This document shows positions 1 through 16,000 of a stretch of 64,000 nucleotides of DNA, piece by piece; position 1 is the stretch's first letter, and the number at the start of each line of letters is the position of its first letter. Made by a program: the position numbers and the translations under genes. The DNA is from Archegozetes longisetosus (lineage: Eukaryota > Arthropoda > Arachnida > Sarcoptiformes > Trhypochthoniidae), in contig JAEMBT020000003.1 of the NCBI GenBank assembly GCA_018873245.2, positions 12,183,843 through 12,247,842 of the forward strand. The letters run 5' to 3'. The notes below the pieces were generated by a model. That model made no database searches. It was not told the DNA's origin and saw nothing but the letters and a program-made list of their open reading frames with translations.

Positions 1-3000
1 TAACCGTGGATTGGTTTGAGGAATCACATGCTAATTAAGTTACTTAGATTGCTGTGACAGCGTGTGGTCGATAATCATCTGCTTTTCAAGTTTTGCCATG
101 CAGTCAATCATGAACTGAAGCCGAATCATATGTGTGCGCCTATAAGTGAAGGCCAAACTTGAGACGTACTAAGTTATGGCCCCAAACCTATCGATTGGAT
201 CTCTTGTTTTCCATTTAGTCTTCACATTTTCACTTGGGCTTCAAACCAATTGAAAATTTTGCTTCAATTTTAATATTTTCAATCTGGTATTTTCAAAGTG
301 ACCACTTTGCGCAAAGTGATAAAACGTGTTCCGGTCATATATTTTAGTAAGACCTTTTCTAATTCTATCATTTTTTATTCCTATTAATTAATCATGTTTA
401 AGGATTTGGAATTTATAGTTAAAATATTAATGATATTGCTTCGGATAAGTGTTGATTCTAAGATTTATATGATGTTAAATATCTGTTAAATCGATGTGTT
501 GTCAATAAAAGCTGATGTTGAAGTAGTTAAACAGCTCTTTATTTGAATCCCAATCATAAAAGTTGTGAAAAAATGGAATTTTCTGAAGAGTGAGTAATGA
601 GATTCTGTATAGATTCTGAAATCTGTTTCTCAGTTTTATTATTGGATAAGTTGTAATCTAAAATTGGATGCGAACATCTGTTTATTCAGCTGCGACTGCA
701 AAATATGATTAATTCAATCCTCGAAAAAAGTGTAACGCAATGGAGCGCACTATTAATACTGACCCCTCTATACCTAACGCATCAATAATCCTCTCTTGAG
801 TAAAATCCTTATTTTGGGCAAATCCTCAATTATTCAGATTCTATTCATAATAAAATAGTTGAATCAATTTTTCAAAGCGTCGCTCTAGTCTATAGATCAA
901 AAGTCCATAAAATCTAATTTAAGGTATATTTTTGTGTTAAAATCAGATACTCTTCAATTATAATCTCATTAAAGACAATAACTTGAGGATAATCAAATTT
1001 GAAACTAAATTAATTTGAAGATTATTTGCCTTGTTAATCAAGTAGAATAAACGTTACAGACATCAACTTAAATGCATTTTAGTATAAGTTTGAAAGACTA
1101 AGTTCAGTACAGATTAGAGATGGTTTTCTACGAATGTTGGTTCTGTGACTCGCCAGAACTGGCATTAAACTAAATGCAAAGCTCTTTAGCCCATCACCCG
1201 TTCAACAAACTTTGAGACCTATTTCTCCGAAACATCTTTATTACAGTCACAAATCGCACTCAATATTGTTTTAGTCACTTTAGATCCGAATCCTTTTCGG
1301 CATTATCTTTGACCGTTCCCACCACTAAGTCCTCAAATATTGTTTGCCCATTGCTTTGCTCCACTTTTTCTGTGTAATACTTGAAGGATAAACTTTTTAT
1401 CAGAGAATTTACTTACAATTATCGATATTTGGTCAGTGCTTTATTGCATTGTTGTACTGCCTTCCCTTTTTCCGTCAAATAGAATAAGCCTTTATTTCTA
1501 AATCAACATATTTTGTAAGCATTTCAAATTAGTTATTTAACCTCTAAAACACAATTTTTTAAATATTGGTATCATTTCCTAAAGTATAACTGAAACTCCA
1601 GAAACCAATGTAGGATTAATTGGATTTTAAAATCAATTTACTGATCTGTAGAATGCAAAAGCTGCAAAAAACGTTGATTTTCATAATTATTAAGAATAAT
1701 GATTTTGAGAAAATGTGTTTTCTATTTAAGAAAAAGTTGTTAAAGAAATGAACCGTCACAAACTTTATTACTTGCAATTATGGAGACAATCAATTTTTGC
1801 AGAATATTAACTCAAATATTAGGAAAGGATGATCGAAGGCAAACTCTCTAATAAGAGTGAATACGTTTAGCATTCTTGTTATTTTTCGTTATTTGTGAGA
1901 GCCATTAACCGTAATAAAAATATAAGAACTCTAAGTAGTACTGCTAATAAGTGTGTTCGTTCATGAGTTCGTTCGTTCGTTCGTTGAAGTACAGTATTAA
2001 CTAACAGTTATTCTCTCACACTATTGGCTCATATAATGCACACTAACGAGACTGAATTTGATTGCGAATTCCCTAATCAATAGAACATTTTTGCCTCTTA
2101 TCCGATGCTAAACTATGCAATAGTCAATTATAACTTAATTTAGACATTTTTGCATTCGAACTTCTCTCGCACTTCACTCAAATATATGCACAACTTTTTC
2201 TCTCTTAAGCCCACAAACTTCCTATAGAGAGGTCTCAGTTGCGAACATTTAGTATTCGGTCATTAGCAATCATTATTTCGAGCTGAGATATTAAACAATT
2301 GAGTAAAATCATTTCAAATGAGAATGTTCAACTAGATCTCACCATTGAGTTGTGTTCATTCATTCATAGACAATATAAATGACAAGCAGTGTGTATGGTG
2401 TACGACTCATTTTAACTTTCATATCTGAAAACATATTATTGAAGCTAAGCATGTTACAGAGTTTTCTAAAGCTTGCAACTCAGTTTATCTTAATAAATAC
2501 GTGAACTTTCTGACCGACATCTTAATATTTGTAAGAAAATATTTTCATATATAAGTTTCTCGGTCTGCATATAAAACTTCTTTTGCACATCGAGTGAGTG
2601 TTGTGTTCGGTAATTGACAAATCAATATTCAATACACGCTTGTCTTAACCAAAGGCACCTCTTTTTCTTGTTTGTTATCGAAACGCAATTTTTTCTTTGC
2701 TAAAAATTTTTTAGCGACACATAATCAATAATTTGACGAATTGTTCCTCTCAATAATCTCAGTTAAATTGAATGAACTTTTATGTAATATACGGTAAGAC
2801 CATTTTTTATGATCAAAGACCAAATTAATGCTTTAAAAATTGTATTTGCAGACAATCAATTCGTCCATTTATTAAAAATAAAAAACGATCAATTAAATAC
2901 GAGCTAAAAGTAGAGAGAAAAGCGCTCCTTATGAATTATGATCAGCGAACCTTCCATTATCGGGTTAAAATCGAGCATTTTACAATTAAGATAGAAACTT

Positions 3001-6000
3001 AGCATACAGAATAAAACCTAGAACGATTATAAGCTTGTTAAAGTTATCAATCGTGAAAAACTTACTCACTAATGATCTCGATTTTAATCGAAATAACTTT
3101 TTTTTATAAGAATAAATCAGTTTCTAAAAGAATTTAAAAGCAGACAACTTTATTACGCGAATAAAAATCATGAAAAGATATACAATTTTTGCTTCAGATG
3201 GAATATTAATGTTTGGTACAACACATGAAATTAGTTTCTTTTAGATAGAAATGAAATGATTGATAAATATCACTATTGATTATAATATAAGCATTAGCCT
3301 TCAATTTTGATGTTCGACTAAATTGAACGAATTTAATTTGCTGTCTAAATTAAATAATCACATAAAAGATAGTAAAACAACGCCACTAGTATCAAATGAC
3401 TTACTCGCCAAATGTAAATTTCGTTAATTACACTTTTTACTTCTATCTATCGTCTCCAACTTTGGTTTGCCTCATGTTCAGTATAACGTTGAGTTAAGGA
3501 ATTTTTTATTTATTACAAATTTAGGGCCCAAAACTCATTTATTGAACCCAATGATAAAGTACTGCAAAGAGTAGAGCAGGTGTTGTTCAGAACATAGAAA
3601 AAAATGTTGTCATATAAAAATGCAACTGTTAATTAATTCGCTCAGATGATGATAATATTTAAAAGACTATTTTACTGGTACTTAATGAGTATATAAATGG
3701 TATTTGGTGTCATTTGTGCCATAAAATGTAAAAGTTTTAAGTTGAATCATTCGTTAACATTATTCTTGAGTGAAAAGTGTCATTAACTGAAACACAAAAA
3801 TTTTTAGTTATGAATGCAGACACTTAGGCAGAAACTATGTAAATAGGATATCATTACGTTATAACTATTACAATTACTATATTTTTGTCAGAAAAAGTTT
3901 GAGGCTATTCGTAAGTAATAGATGTTTCGTAAAAATAAAAGTTCAAAAAATGCATCTGTACTGAAGCAAAAGTGAGAAAAGTCTTCAAACTGCAAATTAC
4001 AGAATAAGCACAACATTTATAAGATCTCAAAAATTATGTCGATCGATTTTTTGAGCTTGCTATCAGTAACTAGCGATGGCTGAAGATATATGCAACTTTA
4101 CTTAGAATAAACTGTTCTTTTTCGCTATTTAACAACACTCACCTCACAGTCGGCCGCTTTTTGTATAATGAGATTATCTGTAGATTCGCATTTTCTAAGA
4201 GTTGATTTGTTTTTTAAAATAAACTTATGAAATATGTAATAGTTCTTTGAAAACATGACAATCCGTTCTCGAGTCTTAAGATATTGTTGTTATAAAAATT
4301 GTTAATGACGAAAAAAAAATTGAAAGACTTCATTCTAATTAAGTACCAGTGTTCATGAAAATTAAATTCAACGATCATAGGCCATAACAATTACTTATCT
4401 TCAGCTTATTTCAGTTACTTTACTTCTTATCAGAATTTTTTTCAGTTATAAAATAACCATTGATTCACATGTTTACTCAAAGTTAAACAAAATCATGTTT
4501 TTTATAGCAATTTTTATAAAAATGAAATATAATCAGCCAACTTAAAGATAAGCATTTTAATTGAATCTTCAATGAATCAAATGTTTTCAGATATAGTACT
4601 GATGCTATTCTTCCCTATTCGATTGAGAATAGTTTGTGTCAATCAGAATACTAGCAGAAGTATTAACTCTGATTGCATTTCATAAATGAATCAATTGAGT
4701 CGAATCGATTTGATCAATGATGAAGTTAACAAGAAATATATGTCTTCGATCTATCGGAGCAACGATCGAAAAGGATTTATGACGGTATCAGTTGAAGAAC
4801 TCTACTATTACGTTTATTGAACTTTTCTCCACAAAACTTTCGAGGAATTCGAATGAGGTCTTGTTTATCTTCGAGTAAGCAAAACATTAAGTGGAAACGC
4901 TTAAAGTTTAATTCGGTTCAGAATAAATAATTTAGATGTTCAATATTCTGATAGACCAGATAACTTGCTATCATTTTCTCTTTAGAATTGCTTTTTGTCG
5001 TCCTCTCTCTTTACAGTAAATTAATTTAAGAAAACTTTTAAGTGAATAATTGAGTTGTTTTATGATGTCTAAAAGTGCGTTTAATTCTCAAAAGTCTCTT
5101 TTCGCAAAGTGATAATCAAGTATTTTATAGCTGAACATCTTACAAGCATTGTGAAAGTTCATAACTTATTACGTTCTGAAATTGTTTTAGTGACGTAACG
5201 AAAATTCATTACCAAATCGGGTTAAAGCATATTAATTTTGATATACAATAATTGAATTACTTTAATTGACATCAGTTTAGACTTAAAATATAGACAAAAT
5301 TATCGGAATAAGATTTAATTCGCACTTATCCAAATCAAAATGAATGAACGTGGAATATCTTCGAACATAGCGTTAATATTTTTGTGGATGGCAACAATTT
5401 GGATTAATTGAGAATAAAAACTTAAATAATTGTGTGATTCGGTTGAGTCGAGTGTAATGATCCATAGATAGAGACTGAACACGACTGGTCTTATTCGAAT
5501 TGTCTGCCATTTTTGGCCTTTTTATTCGACTCTGTCATTGCTTTTCCCCTCTATTTTGCTGCGTTTCATTCCCGATCTGACATGAAAAGTGTTTTTCTAT
5601 TCGCATAGTATTTTCTTTAGTGCGCTTTCATACGATCTCTAACTGTTACTCTAACTCTAACTGTCTCTCTATAACTGCATTTTTCCACTTTTGGTTTCTA
5701 CTCTCTCCAAACGTTATGTTATGCATGGTTTGCAAACTCTCTACCGATCCATGTGTTCTCTTTTCTCTTTCTCGCGCTCTATAACTGCCTTTTGATCCCT
5801 TAATCGCTTGTGCCAACTATTTTCCTCTTCCCAGAAAGTTCAAAGTTTTGTCTCTGCACACGAAAATTTGACTCGTTTTCTCACTCGCAACTTATGTTAC
5901 ATTCGGACTTGTTTTCACTAACATTTCCAGAGTCCACATTCAATCACATTAAGTTCATCATTCGAAGGCTATGTGAGAAAAATCATTTCTATACACATAT

Positions 6001-9000
6001 TAGTCTTTTCTGCATTTCTTATAACCACTTTATATTACTTAATTTGAATGTACAAAACTTTGACGTTTGTAAAGATATTTTTGATTTTGATATGCAACCA
6101 CACTCTCAATTGCGTCAAAGCGATCGTATTTATGATTACTGAACCATTAGGACTGATAATTATTTAAAGCATTTGTCTATTGAGTAGTCTATCAATAGTA
6201 TGTTGAGTACAACTAAAACCTTTCGTATATTTGTCATCAAATATTCTGTCATATTCTCAGCATGTTATCCGAATCTGTATCGTTCATAATAAATGTATTT
6301 CTCGCATAACTATAAATCTCTGATATGGCGAAGTTGTTTGCTTTTGGTTTTCATTCGATGGTAACTAATAAACTGCACTCAAAGCCTTAAAAACATATTG
6401 GATTGACTAAAGGCACGAGACAAGGCATCTTCAAATGAATGCGTATATATTTTCAGAAACTAATAGTTCGTTACAAAACCAGCATTCTAATTGTTGCGTA
6501 ACATACACTAAGTTAAATACTTTTAAATTTAGGCATTTGAGTACATTTCAACTAAATTAAATGATAGATATATAGAGATTATAGATAAATTGCATCTAAA
6601 CTAAACCAGTAAATATTTAATATTCAAAGTCAGTAAGTTAAATATAAATTTGTCAAAAGCACATTTATTTTGAATGTTCATATGAAAATGAAAGTTACCA
6701 TCAAACTATGTCATTTCAAAAAACTGATTCTAAACACTCAACGCATTGCCTCTCTGAGAATAAATTAATTGAGCTCAATATCTTGTCTTGAGTTGGAGTT
6801 CAATAATTGATAGTTTTGCAAAACTAATGCTCATGTCAAGTTTTCAATCTAATAATGTAATCAAAATTTTGATAAGTTGAGTTATCCTTCGAAAATTGAA
6901 CTGAATTAGTCTGGATTTTGTAAGTGTAATAACCTTGACTTGCAATAAAGAAACATAATCAATCCGAATATAACATATAAATTGTGTTTGTCATGTATTA
7001 CATGGAAAATAGTCATATATTGTATCTAATCACAAATTCAAACGAAAACAACTTATTTACAGTTCGGGCGTTCATATCATTATTAAATAATAATGTACTA
7101 CATTTTTTTGTCAATTTATTATTTATTTAGCTCATATTTGTATACTGTATATTTGTTTATGATAGTATCATTGAGTGTTTCAGAGTATTCTTATTCATCT
7201 TATTTAGAAGAAAACTTTATCATCAGTATTGAGTTTTTGCTCTTCCCATCAATTTTTATAATATTTGGTATCAAAGTCTAGAAACGATATGTTTCAATGT
7301 TTCCATAGATATCTGGCGAGAAGTTTTAAGTTATTTTAGAATTAATAAGGCTTAAGCGTAGTGTAGCTCATGAGTCAGACAAATGTATGGCAAATGTATG
7401 TACGGTTCGTTAGTTAGGCTTAAGCCACACATTCGTAAAAGAGTCAAACTGAACTAATTATCGAATGGCTACTATCAAAAATTAATTAGCAAATAAATAA
7501 ATTCAGATTGTAAAAGCTGCATGTTTAGTTAATGACCAAAGCTTTAAATGTTTTACGCGATCAAAAGAGTGACAATTATTTTCAACTCAAATCTAAAGCG
7601 TTTGGCAGATTCAACAGATATGCTGTCAAATCAATAATTCAATATGAAGCTATGAAATAGAAATGCTGTAATTGTTATTCTAACATCTATGGAAACATGT
7701 AATTGTTATGCTACTGAAAACTATCTGTTTTGTTGTGCCGAACAATTTGCCACAATATTTAATAGATGCGTCGATAGGTCCAATTGCTTGTCGGTTACTG
7801 TACAGTATCACTACACAGCTTATGGTTCGACACCAAAAGATAATGCACTTCAAACATTGTTTAAAACTAAGTTAATTATTGCAAATTCACTTTCTATTAA
7901 GCATTTATCATCAAATTGAATCAAACAAAACATAAGCAACAACTGTTGTCTAAATGTTGTGGTTGTGTAAGCTGCCACGTTTTTATCTGCAAATCGTATG
8001 TTGAAAAATTGAATGTTTCCTTAAAAATGATCGCGGGTAAAAAATGACTAACACGTCTCAGTTTGTACTGTATTTCGTTAGATGAGTACTCCTTTTGATT
8101 TAATAGCGCACAGCTTTCTTAAAACTTTAATTTATAAATCTATTATTAATCGGTAGAAAACAAAATTAAGGGAAAGCTTGTTCGTTTAAGTCAATGCTTC
8201 ATTTCAAGAAATTGTCAGTTCTGAAAAAATGTCATAAATCTATTAATTATCTTCTGTGTGAATTGTCAATTATTAGATTCGATATTAAGCGCTATTTAGT
8301 CTATTTAACTAATTGTGTTATTAATGGTTGAGTTGACGAAACGGTAGGGTTCGAAAGGAAACGACTGCGCGCACATCATTGATTGTTAGCTCCTCGCAAG
8401 TACAAGTTCTGTGAGCAGAGGTTTGAGTGGAAAAGCACGAGCAAGTATTCCATTCAGTGTTGTTTGAGCATGAGATGCATTAGGAACTGTACGCTTTACA
8501 TTCAACTCAGTACTGCCACAGTTGCTACAAATTTTTAGCCAACAAACAAGTTTCGATTGACTTAAACTTCAATATTGACTTCTAAACTTATAGTGACTTA
8601 TCTTAAACTTATGGATGACAAAAAAATCTTACAATAAATGTTTATCTTTTAATACGATTTTATTGTTTGTGATTAGATTCAAATTGAATTGTGTTTTAAG
8701 TGAAACTCAACTCTTATTTGATAACTGAATGCTTTACAAATGTGGACATAGACTATTGAGTTTTGCTTAATTTTGCTTAAAGTAGTGTCAATATTAGAAA
8801 GTAGTTCAAACTAATCATTACAATTGTTTGTATTGATATTAATTTTACGTTTGCATTTAATTAACAAACTGTGACTTGGATTCGATACAGGTTAAAATGA
8901 TTTGTTCTCATAATTAAATGTAATTTCAATGCTTTTGTCGTTTCGGACCTTAAGAGCGATTCGATTCAATATAAATGAATTGTTGATTAAGAAAAATGCG

Positions 9001-10000
9001 TATTTGTCAACACATGGATTTGTGTGACAAATAAGGCATTTATTCAAATCTATTGGATTGTGATCACTTTTTTAGAGACTCTTTAGTCAAATGCAATTAA
9101 AGTGTTCGTTGTTGTGAATGACTGAAAGGCATAACTAAAGTGTAATTATCTTCAATTTATTTGATTGTGAGCGAATGTGATGTCACTTATACCAAAAGGA
9201 AGTTTGCATCAAGTGGTGAGTTAATAGTTGACTACTAGTGCTTCTCAGCCGTTTGTGTTCAAATTTGCATGTTTTTCTGAAGCACATCAATTATTTTTTG
9301 CATTTGTTTAGAAGCAATAAATCATGTAATGCTTAATTGCACTCCATTTCCACTACAATTTTATGTAGTTTTTGTTTCTTTTTATTTTTTGCGTTCGTTT
9401 TTATTCTTACAATTAGTGAGCCATTAACGAAAATAAAAAATTGATTATCAGTAATAAAAATTAGATTCAAATTTGAATATTTTACAAAGTTATGTGTAAT
9501 AAGAAATCAAGTCTTGGTTCGGTTTATTGAAACACCTTTGGCAACGATAGTCTACTGTCTGTTTGCCCGAATACCGAAACACTCTATTATTAAATTTAGT
9601 CGAAGCGAAAAAGACGACACTCTCTGAATACTAATTTAGGTCTAATATAATAAAAAAATAAAATAAAAATCAGTGACGATGAAAGTGAGTGTAGTCCGCA
9701 CTGCACTCACTACTATTGCTCTCTTTGGTTGACCGACACTTAAGTCCAACAATTTCACTCTCAGTTCATGAATTTGGTTGAAGAGAACATTTTTTTCTAC
9801 AAAATTCAGTGTATGTTCACATCGGTGCAAACGCTACTCAAATAAGTATTGAGTTTTGCAAACTTTCACAAAAATCAAAAGCAAAATATTAGAGTTGATA
9901 TACGAGACCTGTATTTATAATTTTGTATTTATTTTTCTTTAAATGTTGTGTTTGTGTGTGCGATGCCTCGAGTTTTGCTGCTGTCTCTAAGCGTTTTAGT
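1..10000. other. AT-rich noncoding sequence, no gene recognised
   Basis: No reading frame here shows a recognisable domain. The longest, about 110 codons at 5810-6142, starts at a non-ATG codon, is dominated by Phe, Ser, Leu and Ile, and lies in a pyrimidine-rich patch (about 5510-5790), so it is best explained by base composition. A short tetranucleotide repeat lies at 1967-1985. The block may be distal flank or intron of the latrophilin gene. Confidence 0.6.
1967..1985. repeat. (GTTC)n short tetranucleotide repeat
   Basis: Four and three-quarter tandem copies of GTTC, preceded by a degenerate copy interrupted by ATGA. Confidence 0.85.
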
Positions 10001-13000
10001 TTTTCTAGTTCAAACATTACCTCAACAATATACTCTGATAAGTGATTTTTCATCAGTTTAATTATCTATTCATTTAAATGTGATGTTTTTTGTTGCTTTT
10101 CTATTGAAAAGGATAGAGTGTTTGTCTTTTAAATGTGTTTCAAATAAAACGCAAAAACACAAAACAAGTTGTTTTAGTGTAAGCTCAGTTGCAATAATCT
10201 CATTATTGTCCTCATAATTGACGGTTCAGTTTCCAGTGTTGTGATAATCTTAAAGACTCGTATATGTTTATAATAAGATTTGATGAAATGGTTGGCATAA
10301 TTGTCATTCAAATGAAACTAATATTTGCATAAATATATGTTATTTTTGAAAACTCATAGTTGGGTTGACAGTAAATCACTTATTGCTAATCTGTCGCACA
10401 CAATACAATATATCTAAAATGTTTGCCCAAATCTATACTTTTCTCTTTTGACATACTATTGAATACCTTTTCTGTGGCAAACAATTTAATTTAGGTTCTC
10501 CTCTCTTTTGAGTTTTTGGCTCTCTTGAGACCCACTCTTACGGAATGGAGAGAAATGAGCGCTTTTTAATGTCAAAATAGGCGGTCCAACGCCGAAAAGT
10601 TTAACAAAGTTTAAACTGACTCCAATTCCGTCTATTGGGTTCACTTATATTTTGGCTTATTTTCTCTGCCGTTCTTCAAATCTAGTGATTGGAGGTTCGA
10701 ACGGAGGGACAACTTCTTTCTCTTTTTTCTCTCTCCTCTCTTCTAAATTGTTGAGCTTTTAGTTGAGTGGCGTAACCATTACTGCTCTTTTCGACTGATT
10801 CGTAAATACTAATAAAAAGTATAAACAAATTAAGCTTTAACTTGCTTGTCTAACTGAGTCGAACTGATCACAGCAATCAGCCATAAACACAATCAATTGT
10901 CTGAACACTTGAAAAACCTGCAATCCATTCAAAACAGATAGCATTTTTTGTAAAGTGCATATCCATATTAAGTTATGATTTATTAAATAATAATTATCGT
11001 AAGTATGTTTCGAATAAAGGCTCTGTTCAAAATAGTATTGATTTTTTTCAATTATTAAACTTTGGATTGCAGCTAAAGTATTGAGTAGAATAATGAAAGT
11101 TGTTTATCAAAGTGTCGAATGCAGTCTAAGTCTACACCACTGTTTGTTCGTCTCTTTTCCATTCAGTTGAAGTCTTCATATTTCAACATTTAAGTTAGAC
11201 TTTCTTTCAATTGTATTTCAGTGACGGCTTGGGGAAAAGTTTTTAAATGCATTTGATTCACCGAAAAACGTTTCATTCTCTCATCGGGTGGTATTTTACC
11301 AATTTTTGATTACACGCTGAGCTCCAAATCGAGAGTATTAGACATCGCTTCTGCTATTTCTTATTTTCTTTTTATTCAAAAATGTATTTTTTGCCTTCAA
11401 ATTGAAATTATAGTTGCCTCGAATCGAGTGATTGCCTCAAAAACTTATTATAATTACATAAAATTATTATCTGATACAATGCAGATTTGAGTCGGAGAAC
11501 TAAATGAGTTTAATTTTTTAAAAACTGTTTTGAGTTGTGTTTTATTTGTTTATGAAAACTTGCGCTCTTTATTATAAATGTTAGGTTTAGTGCTTCAGAC
11601 TTGAACAAATAGGATATTCTAATTTTACTTTCTAAATTGATGTAAACTTAAATTTGCATTTAAATTATATATTTATAGCAATGTTGTCAAACGTTTTCAT
11701 TCGTCCTCCTTCTCGAGTATTAAAATTTGGTTGTTTCTAATCTAAAATACTATTTGTTTTTTGATTCTTTTTTCTGACTCTTGTTAGTGTAATTGTTCAC
11801 ATGAAAATGATGGCATTTTTTCTTTGCAGTCTCTCGCTGTGCTTTTTCTTATATATATATATTTTATAGTAAACCTATTTTTTCGAACCTTTTAGAGAAA
11901 TGAAAAAATGTCAATTATCATATATCAAGTGTAGACTGTTTTTCTTAGTTATGCTTTTGTATTTATTCTCAATTTTTGTTCTAACTTGTTGTTCAAATTT
12001 ACATTCAGTTTGATTGACGACTGGACGAGCTTTCATTCTATTGCTTCCGATTGAATGCTCAGATTTTGGCGACCACTAATGTTTATATTGATTGTAATTA
12101 TCTTTCTTTTGGACACTTATTGTCATCTCTTTTAGAAATGTGTTTCATTAACAGCTTATAGCATCGAAAATGTTGCGCTATTTTCTAACTTCTAAAGCTT
12201 TTTTTTCATTATTGCGATATTTTATTGTCTAAAACTTTTGTTTTTGTCTTATTATGACTTCGCTATAGGAAAGAAACTTTATTTTGTTTGAGACCATACA
12301 ATTCTTAAAAAAATTAATTTCCTTTAACCAGAACTTAACAGTTTGCTTTCAGTTATTATATTTTTAAAACAAAAAGTTTTCCTTTAAATTAATTTTCGTG
12401 AACATAACAGTTAACTGTTTTATTGAATAGTTTACCGAATAAGAAAGTTTGAGATGTTATAGCAAAGAAAACTAATCAATTTAATAAAGTTTTTATAGTT
12501 TATTGCCACTAATGCCAGTACTAATAGAATAGAAAAATTGTTGGATTACATAAAGTGCAAACAACTAAGAAGTTTGAATCATCTCTTTGTTATCATTTTG
12601 ATGGTACTGACAACGACAACAATTTAGACATTAGCAGATGATCGCATATGTTGTGTATTTTTGCTGTTCTTTTTGAGCCGCAAATGTGCGATCGTTTTGA
12701 GGAGACAGAGAGTGAAAGAAAACGGTACGAGTAAAACATAACCCAATCATTCATTTACTGATAGTACTGAGCAGTTTATGAGGCGTCAAGTATTCACAAC
12801 AATATTTTTGGTGCACTTATTATTATCATTATTTTTATTGCACTCTATAACGAAGTAATCCATATAAGACAACATTTTTTTATTCTCGATTTACACCAAA
12901 TTTACTTCAATTTCGACCTCAATCCAATAACAACATTGTTGTGAACTTTTATCTTAAAATTTATAGAAAACAGTTGAACAATTTGCAGAATAAATTTTGA

Positions 13001-16000
13001 AGTCTGAAAATGATCGATATCGTTGTAAGTTGTCTTCAAATATATGCATTCAAATTATGAATTATTCGCAACTCATAAAAAAATAGCGTTGAATAAACTT
13101 ATTGCTCATGTTTGATAAGAACTGACTCGAATCTTTGCCTGAGTCAGAGTAAAGTTGTTTATAAAATGAGAGGACGTTTCTGGAGATTTTCCTCTAAACA
13201 TATTTGTTTGAATGCATTTGCCAATATTATTATCTGAAAATAGTTATGACACATTTGTGGCCATTTGGTGTTGTGTTGCCGCCACGAGTCACTAACTATC
13301 GCTTTGTTGCCCGAAATGGTAAATCACAACACAATCTCAGTATGCCTTAAGTTTAGTGTACGCTATGTCTGTTTCTGTATATTTTAAGACCATTTGTCGA
13401 ATCAGATCTGGTAATAGTGATAATATGAGTGGTATTTTCTGGTAATGCCTTCTCCACAATCACTATCAACACAACTAAAACTTAATGGCTTTTCTCGGCT
13501 CCTATAATAACTTATTATTATATTATACATAATATTATTGTTGAATATAATATTTTATATTTGCGAGATAGAGAGCAAAAGTCCTGTCAAAGACTGCTAG
13601 TTATTCAGTTTTCGGCTAATCATTTTAAAAAATGAAATTCTAGTTTAACTTTCAAACCAAGTTTTGCATTGATGAATAAATTGAAAGCCATATTTATATA
13701 TATTATCAGCTAACAAGTCCTTCGATGCTCTAATAGTGTTCAAAAGATGACTGTAAACAATGATTATACTCAAAATGAAATGAAACTTTTGTCTAATCTT
13801 AGTTCTGATGACTAGAAAAAATGATTCGACCCCTAAGTGCGCAGGAAAAATAAAAATTGATCACATCTTCTAAGATGTTTCCATATTTGATAGTGACCGA
13901 GAAAAGCATGAAAGTGTTGCTGTTTTCTCCCTCTCTGATGATCTGTTATTATCTCCTTTTTCTACTCATTTATTCCATTATATCTGAAATGAAAATTGTT
14001 GCATAATCTTCTAACTTATTTGGGCACTTCAATGTCTTGCGCTTCAATTTATTCATTACACTCGAAAAATTGAACAAAAAGTGTATTTATAATCTCCCCA
14101 TAATATCTGTTCGCTTGAAATATTTTTCAATTTTTCTTATTTCTATACCCAATGAAATGCCTCTATTTGAAGGTTAGGTCGAATCTTAATTTTCGGAATA
14201 TTTTGATCACTTATAAGTTTTCATACAGATCGACTAAGTTTTGATTTTTAAACTAAACTGATTTAAGTTAATTTGAGTGCAAATCTAGAGTTTATTTGTT
14301 AGAAAGAAAAGAAATGAAAACTTAAATGTGGTTAATACTGAATTTTCGTTAAATGGCTGTCTTATTTAGCTATCAGACAGATAGAAAGTCAGAGAGAGTC
14401 TCATTATTTTTTCATCTGCCTATCCCTTAAAAGATCATATCCTTAAGAGAAAAGTTCTTACGTAACATTTTGCCTAAGTTATGAGTAGCGGCGATGGCCT
14501 GTTCATCTACTTTGTCTCTCGTTGTTTTCTTTTTTGGCTATGCTGTCAATTTGTGATGCATTTGCCTTTCACTCCAAATGAACGAACGTGACCAACATTC
14601 CGAATTAGGTCTACATCGCAGCGAATGTCGCCAATTATATTACTAGTGGCGTACGCTTTGCATCCAAAATATATTTGATATTTTTGAAAAAATCAAAAAT
14701 TGCAATGTCTTTACTTTTAGGCTATACTCTTAATCGAATCAATTACTTATTAAGTCGAATAAAATTAAAGACTGAATAGTTGTGATGAAAGTCTAGTCCG
14801 AAAATAACCCAAAATACAAAGGTTAGACAACTGAACCTTTGCAATAATTTACCTAATTGCGAACAATTAATTAATTGAATTGCTTCGTGTGTGACGTTCA
14901 AGTAAGGGTTACGCCACTTCTTAACCATTTTGCAATTAACGTTTGCATTTAATTTAGTTTCTGCCCTTTCGCTGCTCTTCTCGATGACCGAATTTCATTT
15001 TTAAATTATAATTGTTCGCCAGTTCAGAGTTATTGGCCCTAAACTATAATAAATGAATAAAATAGTTTGCAATCATTTTTGAGCCTACTCTAAATCATGT
15101 TATTTGGGTGTGTTTTGGTTTTGGGCTCAACTTTCAATTTAATACAATACTTCAATATCTTATACTCTATTTTTTGTATCGACAATATATCAATACAGTC
15201 AATAATATTACAAAATTGATAGATACGCGTGATTACATTTTTTGAGTGATTTACAAAGCTTTTATTGTTTCAACTTGGAACCCTTTTTTATTAAAAGTCG
15301 TATCATTTGTAATGTTTCACTTATGGGATACAATGTTCTTAAACACCAGTACAGTATCACAAATGATTCGAAAATTTGGCTCCCATTCAAGCAGCCAAAC
15401 AAAGTTTTCATTGAACTTTAATTTGCAGTTAGCCAACTTATTCAACAAATTTCAATACTTTTTGTTCTGTTTGACACTGTCTTAACTGCAGTAATACCTT
15501 ATTTTTGACAAACGCTAACGTTTTCTATTAGCAAACAAATGTTAAACAAAAGTCATTTGTTTTGTTCAAAACTTTTTAGCACAAAAGTGAGAAAATTGTT
15601 TGTGTACTATTCGACTCTATGAGCTATTATTGAGAGTTTTATTACATACCACTGTTTCGCTAATGTTTTTTCTCAATTAATATTAGTTGACAATTGTTGC
15701 GATTTATGTTATTTTGGGTGTGAAGTCAACTCTGGCTATTGTTATTGAAAATTTGTCTAATTCTCAAAAGAAAGAAAAAATATAAGACTAATTTGCAGAC
15801 TAAATAAACATTTGGACAAACCAAAAGTAATAAAGTCTAGAATTGTTTAGCAAATAGTCTACAGAATAATATGTGACACAAATGCATTCGAGAATATGTT
15901 TTCGCTCGTTCACCACTGATCCATAAATGTTCATTCAAATTATTCTATTTCGAAGCTTTAAATGAGGCCATTTCTCCTTCAATAAAGTCTATCAAAAGCA

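Noticed and set aside
5810..6142. 110-codon open frame rich in Phe, Ser and Leu
   Set aside because: It lies in a pyrimidine-rich patch, which lowers stop frequency and explains the residue bias. No ATG start and no domain.
10690..10712. tRNA T-loop-like GGTTCGAAC
   Set aside because: The flanking bases cannot form the T stem and no D or anticodon arm lies upstream.
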